DNA of 64,000 nt from Balaenoptera acutorostrata (taxonomy: Eukaryota > Chordata > Mammalia > Artiodactyla > Balaenopteridae). Under the pieces are notes generated by a model. That model did no database searches. It was not told the DNA's origin and worked only from the letters and a program-made list of their open reading frames with translations. Each line of letters opens with the position of its first letter. Positions within the stretch are counted from its first letter, which is position 1. The position numbers were made by a program, and so were the translations under genes. The stretch covers positions 45,899,937 through 45,963,936 of the forward strand of contig NC_080064.1 of assembly GCF_949987535.1 (NCBI RefSeq), given 5' to 3'. Positions 32,149 through 46,236 of this stretch are shown here, one piece after another.

Positions 32149-32293
32149 GCCCTGAGGGATGAAGGGTCTGGGACCTTCATGGGGCCCTGTACTAGAGCCT
32201 GGCAGGGAAAACTCAGCCCCGGGCCCATCAGTCAGTGACCTGGGAAAGCAGCACCCACCCAGGCAAGGCCAGCCGCTTCCACGCTCTTGGTCA

Positions 32294-32469
32294 ATTAAAA
32301 GGAAATGAGTAAGGTGCATCTACATTTGCCCTCCTCGGGCCACCCAGACCACACACACCGCTGAGTTCTTTTGCCTCTGGCTGGAATTATGTCATCCACG
32401 TGCGGCTCCTGGCGGGCTGCACAGATCAGAAGCTCTGAGGGGCAGCTATCTATGTCTTTGATTAATAAA
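32294..32469 (+). terminator. Candidate polyadenylation signals of the Tctex1-type gene
   Basis: ATTAAA at 32294-32299 lies about 146 nt after the stop and AATAAA at 32464-32469 about 316 nt after it. Either could end the transcript. Confidence 0.35.
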
Positions 32470-32560
32470 AAATGGGAAATAAATTAATAATGACTTAATA
32501 CATGCAATTTGGGATCAAAATCTTCCAAAGCATGGGGAAAATAACAAAAAAGGGAGTTCT

Positions 32561-32909
32561 TTTTTTAAAAATAAATTTATTTATTTATTTTTATTTATTT
32601 ATTTTTTTGGCTGCATTGGGTCTTCGTTGCTGCGTGCGGGCTTTCTCTAGTTGGTGGCGAGCGGGGGCTACTCTTCGTTGCGGTGCATGAGCTTCTCATT
32701 GCGGTGGCTTCTCTTGTTGTAGAGCACGGGCTCTAGGCACACGGGCTTCGGTATTTGTGGCTCGCGGGCTGTAGAGCGCAGGCTCAGTAGTTGTGGCGCA
32801 CAGGCTTAGCTGCTCCGCGGCATGTGGGATCTTCCCGGACCAGGGCTCGAACTCTTGTCCCCTGCATTGGCAGGCAGATTCTTAACCACTGCACCACCAG
32901 GGAAGTCCA
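32561..32909 (-). mobile_element. CHR-class SINE, long type
   Basis: Reverse copy flanked by AAAAGGGAGTTCTT on both sides. Confidence 0.94.
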
Positions 32910-33039
32910 CAAAAGGGAGTTCTTGATAGTGACAAGTTTGAGAACAAGTGCCGTCATCCAGAGGCCAGCATGAGCCGGGCACTGCTGGGGAGGGCCTCCA
33001 GGGAGAGGAGAGAAAGGGGGCTGGTTCTCACACTCGCTC

Positions 33040-33215
33040 CGGGCCTGGCACTGTGCTTGGGCATCACATACGTTTCCCTCATCCTCACACAGTCCTGGGA
33101 GATGGCGGTACCATCTCCACTTTATAGATGAGTAAGTAAACTGAGGCCCAGAGAGGCCAAGTTACTTGCCCTGTATACCTACAGCATCAGTCAGAGATTT
33201 GAACCTAGGTCTGCC
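33040..33215 (-). repeat. MIR fragment
   Basis: AAACTGAGGCCCAGAGAGGC with ACTTGCCC in reverse MIR order. Confidence 0.78.
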
Positions 33216-33559
33216 TCACTTAAAAAATGAAAACAAAACACAATAAAACAAAACAAAAAGTCCAAAACTGTGGTGTCTGGAAAGTCACTCTGGTCTGAGT
33301 TTACGAGGAAAAGAAGAGGGACAAGCAGAGGGAACAGCATGTACGCTATGGGTGCTGGGCATGGTCTATACTATTGACTGTTGTGACTAATCAGGGCACA
33401 CGGTAGGTACTCGCAGTAGTTTCAAATGAAAGACTGAAAAGCTTGGAGGCATAAAAGGGCACAGCCTACCCTGAGGTGGGAGAGAAGGAATGAATGTTTT
33501 TAAGCCTCTAGTTTCTGAAGCACTTTGACCAGGCATATTTAATCTTACTTTAACAAATC

Positions 33560-33990
33560 TCTAAGTATGGAACTATTTCAAACACAGAAAAAGACAGAAC
33601 ATTAATAAAGCAGACAACGGTGAACCCATCACCCAGATTTACCAGATGATCATACTTTGCTATATTCATTTCAAATATTTTTATAGTAAAGTGACACAGA
33701 TAAAAGCCCTCATCCCATCCCATCCCCCTCCCTTCTCTCTGTCAGAGGTCACCACTGTCCTTGAAGTTGGTGAATCTCCTTCCTGAGCGTTTGGTATTAT
33801 TTTGTGTTTTTAAACTTTACTCACTTTAACAGCTGTATGGTATTCCACTGTGAGTCTACATAGAACAGTGCATTTCTCCATTTTCTTACCGAACATATAG
33901 GTAGTTTCCATTCTTTGCGGTTTCAAACAGTACAGCAGTCTAAGTCTTTATACACGTCTGATGGTGCACCCTCGTGTCACATACAGCCTT
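33560..33990. mobile_element. Probable ancient L1 3' fragment
   Basis: Phrases such as GAACCCATCACCCAGATTTA and CAGAGGTCACCACTGTCCT recall old L1 3' regions. Subfamily and orientation are uncertain. Confidence 0.45.
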
Positions 33991-34747
33991 TATGACAATT
34001 GCAGTATGTACCCCTGCGTGACCTTGGAGAACTGTTTAATGTCTCAGAAACTTAGTTTCCTCATCAGTAAATTGGGGTAATAAAATAGCATGCATTTTGG
34101 TGACGACTGCATGCTTCAATGTAGGTGAAAAGCCTTTTGCAACCTGTAAAGGACTCCATGAAATGTTAGCTGTTTATCATTCAGGTGTTTGACATCCAGG
34201 ATGTACTGAGCACCTTTCCACGCTGGGGACACAATGAACAGGGACGACCCCTGATGTGCTCACATGCATAAGAGACAGTTTGATGGGTGTAGCAACAGAA
34301 GAACGCGCAAGACTCTGCTCAGTAATCTAGCCTGGAGTATAGAGGCAGGCAAGGCTCCCGAGAGGCAGTGACACTAAGCTAAGTCCTCTAAAGACAAGGA
34401 GGCTTAGGCGAGTGGAAGATGGGAGGGTGGAAGGCTGGCCCAGGCAGAGGGAGCAGCAAATGTGAAGGGACTGAAGGACGCAAGAGAACGTGCTTGGAAC
34501 ATAAGAGTTGAGGGGAGGGGTAGTCAGACAGAATCAGCCTGGAGAGGTAAGCAGAGCCAGGATGCTGTACCCTGAGGGCAGCAGGGAGCCACTGAAGGAT
34601 TTAAGCAAGGGAGTGACAGGCTCAGATCTGCGTGTTAGAAGAAGCAGTCTGAATAAGCTCTGGAGAGCTGCAACACTGTACTCACACTCAACAACAACGT
34701 ATCCTACACTTAGAAATTTGTTATGAGGGTAGATCTCATGTTAAGTA

Positions 34748-34822
34748 TTGGGTTGGCCAAAAAGTTCGTTCCGATTTTTCCATAACGTCTTACGGAAAAA
34801 CCCATACGAACTTTTTGGCCAG
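34748..34822. mobile_element. Mariner-type MITE (hairpin)
   Basis: A 75-bp near-palindrome starting TTGGGTTGGCCAAAAAGTTC, with its inverted counterpart GAACTTTTTGGCCA, next to a TA dinucleotide. It has no coding capacity. Confidence 0.88.
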
Positions 34823-37673
34823 CACAGTGTTATCACTACAATTTAAAAAAATGGGTCTGGCCACAGTGTGAAAGGGGGTGTAGGGGAGAGGCCGGAGGTT
34901 GGAGGCTGAGGACGGGAATGCTGCAGGCAAAGCATGATGAGGGCGGAACCAAGGCAGCCATTGATTTTGCCACCAACGCCCTGACAGCATCACCAGGAGA
35001 GATGGGAGGAATGGGCCAGCTCACCCTGAGCTGGGAACCTCACCCTGATTCAAAGAGGTTCGTGCTCACGCACTCCAACTAGTCCCCTTCTTGGACTCAC
35101 TTATCATCTTTCGAGGCACAGGACCCAGCCATGAGCTCTCAAGTTTCCGGATGGTATGAGCCCTTCGGCATCTTGGCACCAAGGGCGTGGCTGGGTCTTC
35201 ACCAATGTCCCACACGGAACCCCACCAGCATCTAGACCGCACAGATCCCACACGGAGTGAGGGGAAGGGCAGAGTGACACATTCTAGGGTAAGAGGGGCT
35301 GTTGGTTATCACTGGATGGTAATAGCTAAACATCAAATATCTAAAATGGGAAAAGACAGAAATACAGACCCAGACCCCTCACCCCCTAAGTGGGGACCAC
35401 CTACCACCCCTAACTGTGCGTGAGAGGCCTCTACCCTCAGGGCAGTGGTGCGCCCTGGCCTCCCCTAGGCCAGGCTAGAGCATTGCCATCCATTCTCCTA
35501 GCGCGCCGTACTTCCCTTTTCAGCACACTCATCCCTTTTAGAATTACAACTTTAATTTCTGCCTTCCTTGTCGGACTATAAGCTCCCCAATGGAGCTTCC
35601 CAGAACCGTACCCACCTTGTTCATTGTTCTTCCCTCAGTGCCTAAGAGTCTGGCTCCTAACAGGCCCTCCAGGAGTATTTGTGAGTAGAATCAATAGGAC
35701 ACACTAACTGAGGGAGAGGAAAGGGTGGAGGAAGATGCATAGATTCAGAGGCCCTGAGAAGGAGTCTTGCTCAAGTCACAGGAGAGGCCGAACGAAATCA
35801 CAGTTCCTGCTCAGGACCTCTGCCTCTCAGGGAAGGGCCTCCCCACTGATTATGCTATGCTGAAAAGAGGCTTTGCAACAGACCAGCATTTCCTGAAGTA
35901 GTCCATGGAATGCTGGTCTCAAAGTGTTCTCTAATTAAATAAGCTTGGGAAACTCTGGGTTAAGTAAAATGAAAAATGTTTCTTCACCACTGGACTTTTC
36001 AGAGCCTTTAATATGCTCGTGTGTACGTGATTCCTGGTGAAGGTCACATGCAGTATTCCCCACATCTATTTGACCATGGAATTCTGTCTGTGAAACTTGG
36101 TTTGAAACCTTTGGCACCATCCCCCAACTGCTTGCCATAATTATTTATTGAACTTGGCACAGCAAGGAGATTTGTTGCAACTTTTTGGGCAGTGCAGGAA
36201 AACCCTGTTTCACAAATGAAAATGACTCCAAGCTCCAAGATATAAATGGGATAAAAACAAAACTGTTCTGGTTGGAAGGGGGCCTGGAGATCCCACCTGG
36301 CCATTCCTTCACTGCTGTCGTGCCAGGAACTGTAGTGTCCTGCAGAGCCCAGTTTAAAAGTCACTGGTACAGAACTCTGAGGACAGGGCTGACATTAGAG
36401 ACCTGGCTTCTGACCCTGGCCTTGCCATGAACTGTTTTACCTTGGGCAGGTCACATGGCCTCGCTGGGCCTTGGTTTCCCCATTGATACGATGAGTCTGG
36501 TAGATGGGATGCTTTTTGGAGTCCTGAGCTTTAACCTCTGATATGATGAGAGCTGTGATTCTATGACTGCAAAATTCCAACTCTACGATTCTATGGTTCT
36601 TTGATTCTGAGATTCCATGGCTTAATATTCCAACTCTGGGACTGCCCGTAGCCAGCCTGAGCTGGTGCAGCACACTGGAGCCCAGGCTACAGAAAGCAGA
36701 ATTCATTAACTGCGGTGTGCTGCCCAGGATTGCTAGGTTCCCTGCGGAGGGCATATGTCCCATGAAGGATGGAGGGGGCGGGGTGTGGAGGGGAGGGGTG
36801 GGGGGCTCAGAAGCAGCAGCAGCTTAGTGGGCAGAGCAGGGAGAAGGACCCAGGTCTCCGGACTCCTGCTCTATCTTTAGATCTCCATAGCAACCATCAC
36901 CAGGGCGCTGCAGCTGAAGGCACGGCTGAGCTGGCTGCCTGCAGGAGGGAGGGGCATTTGCTTTCACAACTCTTTTGCTGGGGAAAGGACTCTGGGCTGG
37001 GCTCTTGAGCCAGGAAAAGGAGACTGAGAGTGAAGCCTTTTGCAGCACCAAAGGCCTGGTGCCAAAATAAAGGTAATCTAGGGCCCCACCTTGTTCTGAG
37101 ACATGGTCAGGTCACAGAACCCACGACCTTCATTGTGTCAGGCTCACGGCACTGGAGGTACATACAGCAAGTGCCTCCTCTAGCCTCCGCTATGGTCATT
37201 CCCTAACCAGTGAGCACCTCATCTGAGCCAGCCCTGAGGCCATAAGAGACACACATCTCCAGGGAAAGCAGGCTTTGGCACAGGCATTACAGGGCAGGGC
37301 CCAGTGGGAGCCCCTCTCAAACCCTTGAAGCTGAGGAACCAGGAAAGCCCCTCCTAGTCCTTCTCCTGCCAACTCCTACCCAGCCAGGACCTGGCTCCCT
37401 CCAGGGAGTCCTCCCTGACTCCCGGCCGGATACTCTCCTCCCCAAGGTTCCTACAGCTCCATCTCCCTCCTCCCAGTAGGATGCCTGCTTGAGGCAGTCA
37501 GGAACCGCGTGGGGTGGATGAGAAATGGAGGTGTGCAGAGGCAAAGACATTTGTCCCAGGTCACCTGGAGAGTTAGCAGCGGTCTTCCATTCATGTCTTT
37601 GGATTCCAGTCTGTGTCCCTTCCTGCGTCCCAGTGTCAGGCCCCTGGCCTGGGCTTTAGAAGGGAGGCCAGGC

Positions 37674-37877
37674 CTAGAAGAGGAAGTAGGAGTCCTCGGC
37701 CAGGCCTGCGCTCAGCAAGTACCCGGCCACGTCCTTGGTAAACTCAGCTGAGCCACAGACCAATGCAAACGGCTTTCTCCGACAGGAGCCGACCAGCTCT
37801 TCAATCAGGTCCTGGCCCAGGCGGCCAAAGTGGGTCTTGTCCCGGTAACTCCAGGGAAGCTGCTCTAGGGAGTTCTC
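37674..37877 (-). CDS. CYB5RL: CYB5RL exon 6: C-terminal NADH-binding region
   Basis: Phase 0 after CATCCTCCCAG. Encodes ENSLEQLPWSYRDKTHFG, continues through ALVCGSAEFTKD and ends EDSYFLF with TAG at 37676-37674. The CG-containing motif contacts the nicotinamide in this enzyme family. Confidence 0.94.
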   Translation of the reverse strand, partial: ENSLEQLPWSYRDKTHFGRLGQDLIEELVGSCRRKPFALVCGSAEFTKDVAGYLLSAGLAEDSYFLF

Positions 37878-40800
37878 CTGGGAGGATGAGAAACAGTGGG
37901 GGTGACTACTGGGGGTCCTCAGAGTTCACATGGTCAGCTCCTCTCTGGCAAACAAGGAAGCTGAGGCAGAGGGGGTGGGAAGCCAACCTTCACCCAGCCC
38001 CACCACGGGCCAGGCACTTCCTCACCCTGGGACTCAAATCACCCTCACAGAAGACTGTGCATAGGTAGTTATCCTCTACAACAGCTGATGCACAGGGAGG
38101 AGGGACGCCTCTCGGGGCACACGATGACGCAGGGGCAGCAGCAGGACCAGAACCTGGGGCCACTGCACCTGTCACTCTGGGGGGAATGTTTTCTCACCAT
38201 GACTGTGGGTCTCCTAGCATCTTTCCAAGGTTATCCATCACCATCACCCTCGGAGCATAACTTTTGTTCATTTAAGATTTCAATTAGTTTGTTGAGTTAA
38301 CAAATGTTTACTGAGTGGACTCTGTGCCTGGCCTGGTGCTAGGCAATGGGGATACGGCAGCTGCCCTAAACAGACAGGGTTCCTGGCCCCATCTGGCTGT
38401 GTGTGTCAGAGATCCCGGGCTGCCCTAACCAAGAGAAGGGTTTATTTCTCTCACATGGAAAGGCTAGAGGTAGTATTCTGGGGGTGTGCAATGCCCCAGG
38501 CTCCTTCTCTTTCTGCCCCTCTAGACTTAGCTTGTGGTTTTCATTCCCAGGATCACAAAAGAAAATCTCCACTACTTAGAAGAATATCTTTTAAGTAAAC
38601 ATTTTATTGGAGTATAACATATGTATAAAAATCATAAAGTTTATATAGTTTGGAGAATTTTAACAAAGAGAAGAAACCATGTAACCAGCGTCCAAAACAA
38701 AACAAAACCCCCAACAGAACAGGACTATCACCTCTGCAGACCCTATTGAGATGAACTTCTGGTTCCTGGGGCCAAGCAGAGAGACAGGACGGAGAGAGAG
38801 GGGTTGGGGCTGGAATCCAAGCTTTGCCACCATTTTCTGGTGAGGAGCTGTGACCTCTCTGAGCTACTGAGATGAGCGCAGAGGATGGGGAAGCGCTGAG
38901 AGAGGCTCCATGAGTGCCGGCCTCGAATCTCAGGCGCGCTCACAGAGCTCATCAGACCCCGAGGGCCTCTGAGGACAGTGCTGTGCTGCTGACACTCTCT
39001 GATGATCTGCACCTTCTTGCATGCCCTTCGTGCTCTGACCTGCCCGACGGGCCCTCGAGGGCAGGAACGAGTAGGGCCCGTTGGCCTTGCCCCTCCTTCC
39101 CAATGCCCGATCCCCCCAGGCCAGTTAGGTTCAGTGCAGCTGACCTTGACTGTGCAGCCAGAGATGCACGGGGTCTGGTTGCTGCTCAAGTGGGGAGGGG
39201 ACCCATAAACAATGATGATGCAGTGGGGTGGGTGCTAGGAAGCAGAGCCTGGGCCGTGACAGCAGAAACATCTACACCAGCCTGGAGGCTCAGGGAAAGT
39301 TCCCAGGATGGAATTACACCTTAGCAGAGAGATGTGAGGGATGAGTGGGTGTTAGGTGAAGAAGTGGGAAAAAGTGTGCCTGGCAGGGGGAACCGTACGA
39401 GCAAAGACCCAGGAGCCAGAAAAGCACAGAGCGCTTGCAACCACAGGCAGACCAGTGACACCAGAACGCAGCATGCAGCGGGAGTGGGCCAGAAGGCGAG
39501 GCCGTGGAGGGCTGGCACCTAGTCTTGAGAGCGGTGGGGAGCTAGGGAAGGACAGGAAGCAGGGCAGTGGTGTGGTCAGAGCTGCCCTTCCGGCTGCAGG
39601 ATGAAGGACAAATCGTCAAGGAGTGGCTGGAGCAGGGAGACCCTTGATGATGCTGTCGCTATGGCCCAGGCAGCACCCAGAGTGGAGGGAGCACGGCCAG
39701 GCAGGAGGCACCTCTCACTCCATCATCCCTCACCTTCCCCGGCGACTGACAGCCAGCCCACTCGCCTGCCCAACCCCAGGGCACTGGCCTCATCAAAGCC
39801 CCGGCCCAGGGTAGAAGGTCCCCTATTGCTGGTGAACTTTAACTCTGCCCTCAAGCCCGGGCTCAAATGCCATCTCCTCTGTGAAGCCCTCTCTGTTTGC
39901 CTCCAGCACCCTGAACATCCTCCACAGCACCTATCCCTGTGCTGTCTTACACTGACAAGCAATAAGAGCATGGCCTCGCCACCAACTTGCTGTGTTACCT
40001 TGGGCAAGGTTCTTAACCTCTCTGTGTCTCAGTTTCCACATCTATTAAAAGGTCATGATGGCAGTATAAGCCTCCTAAGATTGTGGTGGGGATTAAATGA
40101 GTTAACACACATAAAGTGCTTAGAACAGTGCTAGGCACAGAGAAAGTGCTCGATGAAGGGGAGCCCTTGTCAGCCATCTCTGTGGCTGTCTCCTCATATA
40201 CAGATGAGCACCTGGAGGGCAGCAAGAGGTCATCTTCATTTTTATTTATTAAAAAAAACATTTTTTTTGGCCGCCCTGTGTGGCATGTGGGATCTTAGTT
40301 CCCTGACCAGGCACTGAACCCCCGTCCCCTGTAGTGGAAGCACAGAATCTTAGCCACTGGACGGCCAGGGACGTCCCATTTTCATTTTTAAATCCCTGGC
40401 TCCTGGCACGTGGTGGGGGAAAGGAAGGCTGGCCAACAGCCAGGGCAATTCTGCCAGGTGCCTGCCTTCCTGCCACCTTCCCTGACCAGCTCTTGGGCAG
40501 GGCTGAGCGTGCTCCCGGCAGGAGTGGCCCTTCCCTTGCCCCTCTCCCCTCTGCTTCATCCCTGACCTTGGGCACTGCTGTCACTGCTAATGTTCACCAA
40601 GCACGACCCCCTCGGTGTTCATGCCACTGAGCATTCTGTCCCATGCACAGGCCTGTGGACTCTGGCCCCTGGGGACCTCAGGGCCTCTGGTTTCCTGACA
40701 CCCTCCCCCACCCAGCCACAATGTCGAGGATCATGTAAGTCTTTAGGGACACTCTAAAGCTGTCTCAAGAGGAAACTGATGACAAGGGTGCTCCAAAGTA

Positions 40801-43800
40801 CAGGGCAATGAGGCTGACCCTGACCAAGAGAATGGAGGGGAGGCACCAGCAGGGAACCTCAACCCAGGGCGTGCAGGAAAGAGAAATAAAGCTACAGACT
40901 AGGCGAAGGCCAGTGAACAAAGATAGCTGAGGGCCTGGCTTGGGGTAAGGGGCAAGACAGACCTCCATGCTGCGGCCCTGTGGGGAGGGCCCAGAGGGGT
41001 GGCTTGAATGAATGGAGGGGATGGGGAACCAGAGGGAAGAGGGCTCAGGAGGCAAAGCCGCTTCCAGCTAGAGTGGCTGTAACTTGGAAGATTTGAAAGC
41101 AGCTTTGTTCCCAGGCAGGAACAAAGTGATGCGGAAAAGACCCTAACAAATGCAGTGAACTGGATCCGGTTCACTCCACCCACCATTGCCGGGGTGAGTG
41201 CCTACTCCGTGCCTGGTGCTGTGCAAAGCACTGAGAGCGTGGTGATCCAGACACGTGGTCCCTGCCTCAAGGAGCTATCACAGCCAGAGGACGTCTGTGC
41301 CTGGCCCGCTGATTCTGCAACCAGGTCCCCCGCCCATACAACAGAGGATGCCAGAGGGCGGATGGCAGGCAGCATAGCATGGTGGGTGAGAGCTGGCACT
41401 CTGGAAGCAGACAGTCTCGGGTTCATATCCTGGCTTCACCCTGTCTGGCAGCACGACACCAGCTGGTGCCTTCACCTCTGAGCGTCAGCTTCCTCATCTG
41501 CATAATGAACACGGCAACACCTGCCTTCCTTGCCAGGCACACACTGGGGGTTCCACCAGTGGCAGGGATGACTATTACGGCACGGGGCAGAGAGCCCACA
41601 GCGTGTCCTCAAGATGGGTGCAGGGGACAGTAGAGTCTCAATCAGGGAAGGAAATCATCCCCCTGGGCTCACCTGGCTGAGTACAAAGAAGGTGCGGACA
41701 TTCCAGAAACGAGCCTGCTCCCCGAGGAAGGTTTTCAGGTAGATGCCCTCAAAGGTCTTGAAGCAGCCGACCAGGGTGATGAAGGTCTCATCCTCTGCGT
41801 TGTCTGTGATGCTCTGCAGGATGGGCACCATGGGGGCCAGGCCAGTGCCAGCAGCCAGCATGAGGAGCTCACCGTACTAGGGAACAGGACGGTACATGAC
41901 AGGGGTGGGCTGGGAAGGGGTCTGACCCCACCCATCCACTATGGGGGCTTTTCTTGGGCTTGCTTGAACTGGATGGCACTGCCCTTCCTGGGTGTCCCAC
42001 CCATCTGAGTTCGCCTCTCTACCTCCTCCAGAAAACCATCCTTGCCTGTGAAAGGCTACAGCTTCTGAGGTCTATGGAACAGAAGTCATGGAATCTGGAG
42101 GCTGAAAGGGAACATGATGGTGCAGTCATCCTGCAAGTGGCTTGGCTGCCTTCTAAAGCATCCCCACGGGACTCTGCTTACATACTTCTGCTGATAGGTA
42201 GTCCACTACCTCCCAAGTCTGCTGCATTACAGACTGACTCCCCTTGCCAGGGAAGGCTTCCCACCTCACACTGAGCTGACACCTGTTCCCACCAAAGCTT
42301 TGCCCTCCCACCCTCATCCCAGCCCTGCCCTCCGGGCTGCTTCCTCTGCCCCAGGGCAACCCTGCAGAGATCTGGGGGCCCTGGCTTGGACCCTGAGCCT
42401 GCTCGTCTCTAGACTAAATGAGATACTATACCTCAGTGCCTGGCACAGAGAGCCAGGCAATCAAAGTGAGCCCCCAAGAGGCACCTGTTCCATCAGCTCC
42501 CCATCACCGAACCTATTTCCTGGCTCTAGGCCTCCTTAAGATCAGTGCCTAGAAGGTTAGTGCCTGACCCGCACAGTGAGGTATTCACCGACATCTTCTA
42601 GAGATTGGGCCTCTGTGCGCAGTCTGAGTGTTCACCAGCTTTAGTGACAGCCGCTGCACACCACACTACTGCATGGAATGCTTCCTGGAGTACCAGGAGT
42701 CATGTAGATCTGGGGGTAAACCCCCAGTCATGTGATCTGGGCAAGTTCTTTCACCTCTCTGAGCCTTGGTTTCTTCACTGGTAAAAAAATAACAGCACCT
42801 CCCCAGAATAGCACCTATCTCAGAACTGTCATGAGGATTAAAGAGATGACATAAAGTACCTGGTATGGGACTTCCCTGGTGGCACAGTGGTTAAGAATCC
42901 GCCTGCCAGTGCAGGGGACACAGGTTCGATCCCTGGTCCAGGAGGATCCCACATGTCACGGAGCAACTAAGCCCGTGCGCCACAACTACTGAGCCTGTGC
43001 TCTAGAGCCCACGAGCCGCAACTATTGAGCCCGTATGCCGCAACTACTGAAGCCCGCGCACCCAGAGCCCATGCTCCGCAACAAGAGAAGCCACTGCACC
43101 GCAACGAAGAGTAGCCCCCACTCACCACAACTAGCGAGAAAGCCCACGTGCAGCAACGAAGACCCAACGCAGCCAAAAAAAATGAATAAAATAAAATAAA
43201 TTCTAAAATAAAATTTAAAAAATAATCAAGTGCCTGGTATGGAGCCTGGGGCTTAATACAATTAGATTCCTTCCCTCACTGAGCCCTACTGCTAGTCCAT
43301 CATCCTGTCCTGTGTTCATGGTCTCCCAGCCTCCCAGTCACGGAGCGTGCCGTGCTCCCCCTTTCTCCCATCACTGCTCAGGCTCTCATCTGGGGAGCCT
43401 TCCCTGAGCCAGGGGCAGGTGAGGGGCCCTTCTTGTGTTCCCAAAGCCCTCTGTGCATCCCTCCTCACACTTGTCACACTGTGTTGTTGTCGTCTATTTG
43501 TGCGCCTCTCTCCCCATCAGACTGTGAGCTTCTGGAGGACAGGACTCATCTGACACATCTCTGAGCCCCCAGGGTCCAGCACTGGCCTGGCCCTGGGTGA
43601 ATACCTATGAAAGTCTGTGGAACGAATGCAAGACAGATTCTAATGTGTCAGTCTCAGGGCTGACGTGATCCATCTGCATTGAAGATGGCTGCAGAGTGGC
43701 AAGACTGGGCTGCATCCCAGCATCCTCACAGGCGCAGAGCCGAGCCTTAGCCACAGTTTCAGCAGCCAAGTGTTCACGTGTGACACACCATGTCTCTTCC

Positions 43801-46198
43801 CTCATGGCCGGGCCCTACACCCTCCCAGACAGGAAGTGCAGGGCTTTCCAGTGGGGTCTGTGGATGCCAAGGTAGTAAGACTGGTATGTCCAGGAAGATG
43901 GCCTGCAGGTATTCTTTATTTCTTCTTTTAGCTTCTTTATTTATTTTTAAAAATTTTTTTGGCTGTACCAGGCAGCATGCAGAACTTCCCCGACCAGGGA
44001 TCGAACCCGTGCCCCCTGCACTGGAAGTGCAGAGTCTTAATCACTGGACCACCAGGGAAGTCTCTTTTAGCTCCTTTATATCTGCTGAATTTTTTTTGGT
44101 AATGAACAGGTACTGCATTTGTAGTAAGGAAAATACCAATAAAAGCTATTTTTAAATCAAACAAAAAGAATGGACCCACAGACATAGAAAACAAACTTAT
44201 GGTTACCAAAGGCGAAGGGAGAGGAGGGATAAATGAGGAGTTTGGGATTAACATATATACACTACCGTATATAAAATAGATAACCAACAAGGACCTGCTG
44301 TATAGCACAGGGAACTATACTCAATACTTTGTAATAACCTATAAGGGAAAAGAATCTGAAAAAGAATAGATGTATGTGTGTATGTGTATGTATATGTATA
44401 TATATACATATATATATATATACACACACACATACACACATATATATGTACGTATAACTGAGTCACTTTGCTGTACACTTGAAACTAACACAACATTGTA
44501 AATCAACTGTACTTCAATGAAAAAAAAGAATGGAGAGGAAAAATGATTTGTTTTTGTTTTGCATTGTTTTCCTAATTGTAAAGGTAATAGGTACTCATTA
44601 CGGATAATTTGGAAAACATAAGGAAGAAAATAAAAAATCACCCATAATTCCACTACCCAGAGCTGCTAACATTTTATTGCTTTTTTAAAAAAAATATTTT
44701 TTCTGGGGACTTCCCTGGTGGTCCAGTGGTTAAGACTCTGCACTTCCACCGCAGGGGGCCTGGGTTCAATCCCTGGTTGGGGAACTAAGATCCCACATGC
44801 CATGCGGTGTGGCCAAAAAAAAGAAAGAGAGGGAAAGGAAGAAAAAAAGAAAGAAAAGGAATTCTTTAAAAATATATATATATTTTCTGTGCAATTTAAC
44901 TTAGTTTCCTAACGTTGTATATTCAGTTTACCTAGTGTTTGTCACTTGATCTTACAGCTTAAGCATTAACATCATTTATAAACATAATTTTAAAATCCAA
45001 GATAGTAGTCTATCACGTATCTGTAACCCAGTGTACTTAACTGTTCTGTTGTTGGATGTTCAGTTGTCTCCAATTTCTTGCTATTATAAATAAAGCTGCA
45101 ATGAACATGTGCAAGAGGCAGCATTTTGGATTCTTTCCATAGGACAGACTTCAGAAGTGGAAGCACTGGGTCAAGGGTGTGAAGATTCCTAAGACTCCCA
45201 GTGCATATTGGCAAACTGCTTTCCAGATATGCACCAACTGATGAGAAATTACTGATTCTTCCTGGAAATGTCAGGGGAGGATGTGAACATGCCGTGAAGA
45301 TGAGGGGAAGAGCCTTTGAGTTGAGAAGCAGGGGGCTCCCAAGCAGTGAGCCACAGGGTGTATTTAGGGAGTGGTCTCATAGTCCTGTAAATGGAATGTG
45401 AAACTGGAAAGATATCTGAGAGTCAGATGGCATAAGGGCCCTAAATACCTAGCTCATAGTCTGAATTTTTCCAAGCAATGGGCAGGCGAGGATGGTTCTG
45501 GAACATGGGCAGGCAGTTTTGTTTCTTGGTGCCTATTCCTATCTCCTCCCATGTCCAACCCCAAGGATACTCTTGGGATTAGGTTTGGGCTCAAGAAGAA
45601 TGGCACAGTGAGATTCTATGGCCTGAAATATGAGAACCACATTCCTGGAAGCTAAGCTGGGAGGGGTCGCCTGAGGGCTCAGTGCGGGCACTGACCTGGT
45701 TTGGTTTATAGAAGAAGCCTCCGAAAGGTCCTCGCCAGAAAGCCGTGTCTCCTGCTTTCCAGGACTCCACATACTGGGACATCAGCCCTGTCTGGTAGCA
45801 CTGGGAGGATACGAAGGGAGACCTCATTAAGACAGGCACATGTTGCCAATACAAACCATGTCAGCCTCGAAAGTGGAGCCCTTCCTGAACTCTCAGTGCT
45901 TTACACGTGTTGTCTCATTTAATCCTAATTATCCATGAAGTTGGTACTGTCATTCCCCGTTTTCAGATGAGGCCAAGAAGCTTACACAGTAGGTAAATGG
46001 TAAGACTGGGATGAGAATCCGTAAGACCTACAGCCTTAACTACAGAGGTCTCAAACCAAATAACTACAAGGGCCAGGCGGGTAACATAACTGAGTGAAGA
46101 ACTGGGTATGAGATGACTGATGGCAACTAACAGTCTCAGCGTCAGGGAGACAAGAGTGAGTGGTGGGGACTACAGTAAATTGGTGAGTGAATACTCTT

Positions 46199-46236
<38 letters not shown>

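Larger units (their letters stand above)
32149..37673. other. Intergenic region between the Tctex1-type gene and CYB5RL
   Basis: Holds a reverse-oriented CHR SINE, a mariner MITE, MIR fragments (33040-33215, 34010-34190, 36360-36510), an L2-like 3' end at about 35530-35700 and an L1-like stretch at about 33560-33990. No coding exon was recognised. Confidence 0.65.
37878..41672. other. CYB5RL intron 5
   Basis: Contains a short reverse CHR-class SINE at 40261-40377, MIR copies at 39965-40160 and 41370-41530, and an L1-like stretch at about 38585-38745. No exon was recognised. Confidence 0.6.
41877..45695. other. CYB5RL intron 4
   Basis: Contains CHR-class SINEs at 42867-43222, 43949-44063 (reverse, short) and 44706-44822 (short), an L1 3' end with AT/CA microsatellite at about 44165-44525, a MIR at 42700-42865 and L2-like sequence at 43330-43620. 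Confidence 0.65.

Noticed and set aside
34748..34822. miRNA gene at the MITE palindrome
   Set aside because: Explained by mariner terminal inverted repeats; no independent evidence of processing.
39601..40134. 177-codon plus-strand open frame
   Set aside because: Its 3' half is a MIR element and it lies in a CYB5RL intron without splice or family support.
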